Assembly: GCF_000423705.1 (NCBI RefSeq)
Contig: NZ_KE384083.1
Span: 620,001-684,000, forward strand
DNA from: Stappia stellulata DSM 5886
GTDB taxonomy: Bacteria; Pseudomonadota; Alphaproteobacteria; Rhizobiales; Stappiaceae
Length of the DNA stretch: 64,000 bases
Direction: 5' to 3'
Each line of letters begins with the position of its first letter. The first letter of the stretch is position 1. Position numbers and translations under genes: made by a program. The notes under the pieces were generated by a model. The model was given only the letters and a program-made list of their open reading frames with translations. It searched no databases and had not been told where the DNA came from. Of this stretch, positions 62,380 through 64,000 are shown piece after piece.

Positions 62380-63329
62380 CCGCACTTCAGAACCGCTACG
62401 ACTTTGCCCTTGTCTTCGAGGTGACCAACGGAAATCCCAACGGCGATCCGGACGCCGGCAATCTGCCGCGCCTCGATCCGGAGACCAGCAAGGGGCTCGT
62501 CTCCGACGTCAGCCTGAAACGCAAGATCCGCAATTACGTGGACCTTGCCCGCACCGGTCGGGACGGCTTCCACATCTACGTCGAGGAAGGGTCGATCCTG
62601 AACGAGAAGCACCGCCAGGCCTACAAGGCACTGCAGCCGGGAGACGCAAAGCTGGAAACAGCGAAAAAACTCAATCCGAAGGATGATGAGGAACTCGCGA
62701 AACTCCGCGACTTCATGTGCGCGAATTTCTTCGACGTGCGCACCTTCGGAGCGGTGATGTCGACCGGGATCAACTGCGGTCAGGTCAAGGGGCCGGTGCA
62801 GATGACATTCGCCACCTCCGTCGAGCCGATCCTGCCGCTGGAAATCTCGATCACGCGGATGGCGGCAACCAACGAGGCGGAAAAGAAGCAGAAGGTCGAG
62901 GGCGACGACAGCAACGAGCGAACCGACAACCGGACGATGGGACGCAAGCATATCGTTCCCTACGGCCTTTATGTCGCCCATGGGTTCGTGTCGGCCAAAT
63001 TCGCCGAGCGCACGGGGTTTTCCGAAACGGACCTCGACCTCCTGTGGGAAGCGCTCGGCAACATGTTCGAACACGACCGCTCTGCCGCCCGCGGCGAGAT
63101 GGCCACGCGCAAGCTGTTCATTTTCAAGCACGACAATCCGCTTGGAAACGCCCCCGCCCACCGGCTGTTCGATCTCGTTCGAATTGGCCGCAACGTCGAC
63201 GGCGAGTTCAGACCGGTAGACGACAAACGGATTGGCAACGAGCCGCCCGCCCGCCGGTTTGCCGACTACATCGTCGACATCGACCGGGACAACTGCCCGG
63301 CCGGCGTCGAGATCATCGAAAAGCTCTGA
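62376..63329 (+). CDS. cas7c: Cas7c (Csd2) Cascade backbone subunit
   Basis: A 317-residue protein starting with NRYDFALVFEVTNGNPNGDP, then the typical KGLVSDVSLKRKIRNYV. Another Csd2 block is DVRTFGAVMS followed by the GPVQMTFATSVEPI region. Several copies coat the spacer part of the crRNA in the type I-C Cascade. The ATG overlaps the cas8c stop (ATGA), and cas4 begins 3 bp after the stop. Confidence 0.94.
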   Translation: MTALQNRYDFALVFEVTNGNPNGDPDAGNLPRLDPETSKGLVSDVSLKRKIRNYVDLARTGRDGFHIYVEEGSILNEKHRQAYKALQPGDAKLETAKKLNPKDDEELAKLRDFMCANFFDVRTFGAVMSTGINCGQVKGPVQMTFATSVEPILPLEISITRMAATNEAEKKQKVEGDDSNERTDNRTMGRKHIVPYGLYVAHGFVSAKFAERTGFSETDLDLLWEALGNMFEHDRSAARGEMATRKLFIFKHDNPLGNAPAHRLFDLVRIGRNVDGEFRPVDDKRIGNEPPARRFADYIVDIDRDNCPAGVEIIEKL

Positions 63330-63332
63330 GCC

Positions 63333-64000
63333 ATGAGCCTGACGCGGGAAAACCCGGAGGCGGGAGAACCGGAGGAGCCGATCCCCCTGTCGGCCCTTCA
63401 GCACGCCGTCTATTGCCTGCGTCAGGCCGCGCTGATTCATCTGGAAAGACTGTGGGCCGACAACCGCTTCACGGCGGAAGGCGGCGTACTGCACGCGGTT
63501 GCGGACAAGGGCGGTCGTCGCCAGGCCCGTGGAATCCGGCGTGTCATGGCGCTGCCGATCGGCTCCAGGCGACTCGGCATCGCCGGTGTCGCCGATGTGG
63601 TCGAGTTTCACCAAGGCGATGGGGGCGAGGTGCCCTATCCCGTCGAATACAAGCGCGGGAAACCGAAACTGCACCGGGCCGACGAGGTGCAACTGTGCGC
63701 GCAGGGGCTTTGCCTCGAGGAAATGACGGGCCGGCAGGTTCCGGAAGGCGCCCTGTACTATGGCGGGACGAAACGCAGGGTCAGGGTGCCGCTCGACCCC
63801 GCTCTCCGGCAACTCACCGAAACCACCATCGCGGACCTCAGGGCGGTCTTCCGCTCGCGACAAACCCCCTTGCCCACCACGCAAACGTCGCGCTGCCGGG
63901 CCTGTTCCCTCAAGGAGCTTTGCCGTCCCGAAATCGTTGCCGCACCCGTCAGGTCCTGGCGCAGACGGATGCTGGATGACATGCTGAAGGATGCCGATCC
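63333..64000 (+). CDS. cas4: Cas4 exonuclease (C-terminus beyond window)
   Basis: 222 codons are visible with no stop, near full length for Cas4 (about 210-225). The N-terminal Cys is in HAVYCLRQAALIH, nuclease residues in GGVLHAV, GVADVVEF and YPVEYKRGKP, and the C-terminal three Cys in CRACSLKELC complete the four-Cys iron-sulphur site. Cas4 trims and orients prespacers for Cas1-Cas2. cas1 and cas2 should follow just past the window end. Confidence 0.92.
   Translation, partial: MSLTRENPEAGEPEEPIPLSALQHAVYCLRQAALIHLERLWADNRFTAEGGVLHAVADKGGRRQARGIRRVMALPIGSRRLGIAGVADVVEFHQGDGGEVPYPVEYKRGKPKLHRADEVQLCAQGLCLEEMTGRQVPEGALYYGGTKRRVRVPLDPALRQLTETTIADLRAVFRSRQTPLPTTQTSRCRACSLKELCRPEIVAAPVRSWRRRMLDDMLKDAD

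Noticed and set aside
57448-64000. CRISPR repeat array near the cas genes
   Set aside because: No regularly spaced direct repeats of 28-37 nt are visible anywhere in the window; the array is expected beyond cas1-cas2, past the right edge.

Overview
The window is high-GC DNA with overlapping start/stop codons, many ABC and TRAP importers, NtrC-type regulators, a DUF2793 protein and a type I-C cas operon. This suits an alphaproteobacterium, most likely a marine or soil-associated member of the Hyphomicrobiales/Rhodobacterales grade. No rRNA or complete tRNA is present, so the genus cannot be fixed from the sequence.

Left part (1-34.1 kb), core-like and transport-rich. A DUF2793 fragment and a methyltransferase come first. 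A leftward operon follows: a MocR-type regulator, a polyamine-type (PotD/A/B/C) ABC importer, a GMC oxidoreductase, a DAO-family FAD oxidoreductase and an AGE-family isomerase. Diverging from the regulator are an enolase-superfamily (mandelate racemase type) enzyme and an aldehyde dehydrogenase, so the block looks like an uptake-plus-oxidation pathway for an amine- or polyol-like compound. Next is a six-gene sensing and import module: a PgtC-like periplasmic protein, a PgtB-like kinase, a PgtA-like regulator lacking GAFTGA, then a second binding protein, a fused two-domain permease and an ATPase. Then come a Gfo/Idh/MocA oxidoreductase, acetoacetyl-CoA synthetase, a YaiI-family protein, and a TAXI-type TRAP importer with its own DctB/DctD-like two-component pair.

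Middle part (34.1-57.5 kb), an accessory mosaic. Modules are separated by decayed IS3-family copies (about 36.4-36.6, 41.04-41.34 and 45.46-46.17 kb). The modules are: a membrane protein with an AraC/GyrI-like regulator; a two-component FMN monooxygenase cluster (cupin, group-D oxygenase, LuxR-type regulator, alpha/beta hydrolase, flavin reductase); and a DctPQM TRAP importer with a metallo-beta-lactamase-fold hydrolase, bracketed by two outward-facing IS remnants. A 28-nt 3' tRNA fragment (att-like scar) and a broken HNH endonuclease gene follow. After that comes a cluster with two AraC-type regulators, three exported DUF1254/DUF1214 proteins and one outer-membrane-type protein. Decayed phage/plasmid-type genes (DUF6511) and a damaged KdpE-like regulator close this part.

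Right end (57.7-64 kb) is a type I-C CRISPR-Cas operon: cas3, cas5c, cas8c (with an internal in-frame start predicted to make Cas11c), cas7c and cas4. cas4 runs off the window, and cas1, cas2 and the array are expected beyond it. No CRISPR array lies in the window.

A recurrent architectural feature is a strong intergenic hairpin directly after the binding-protein gene in all four importer operons.
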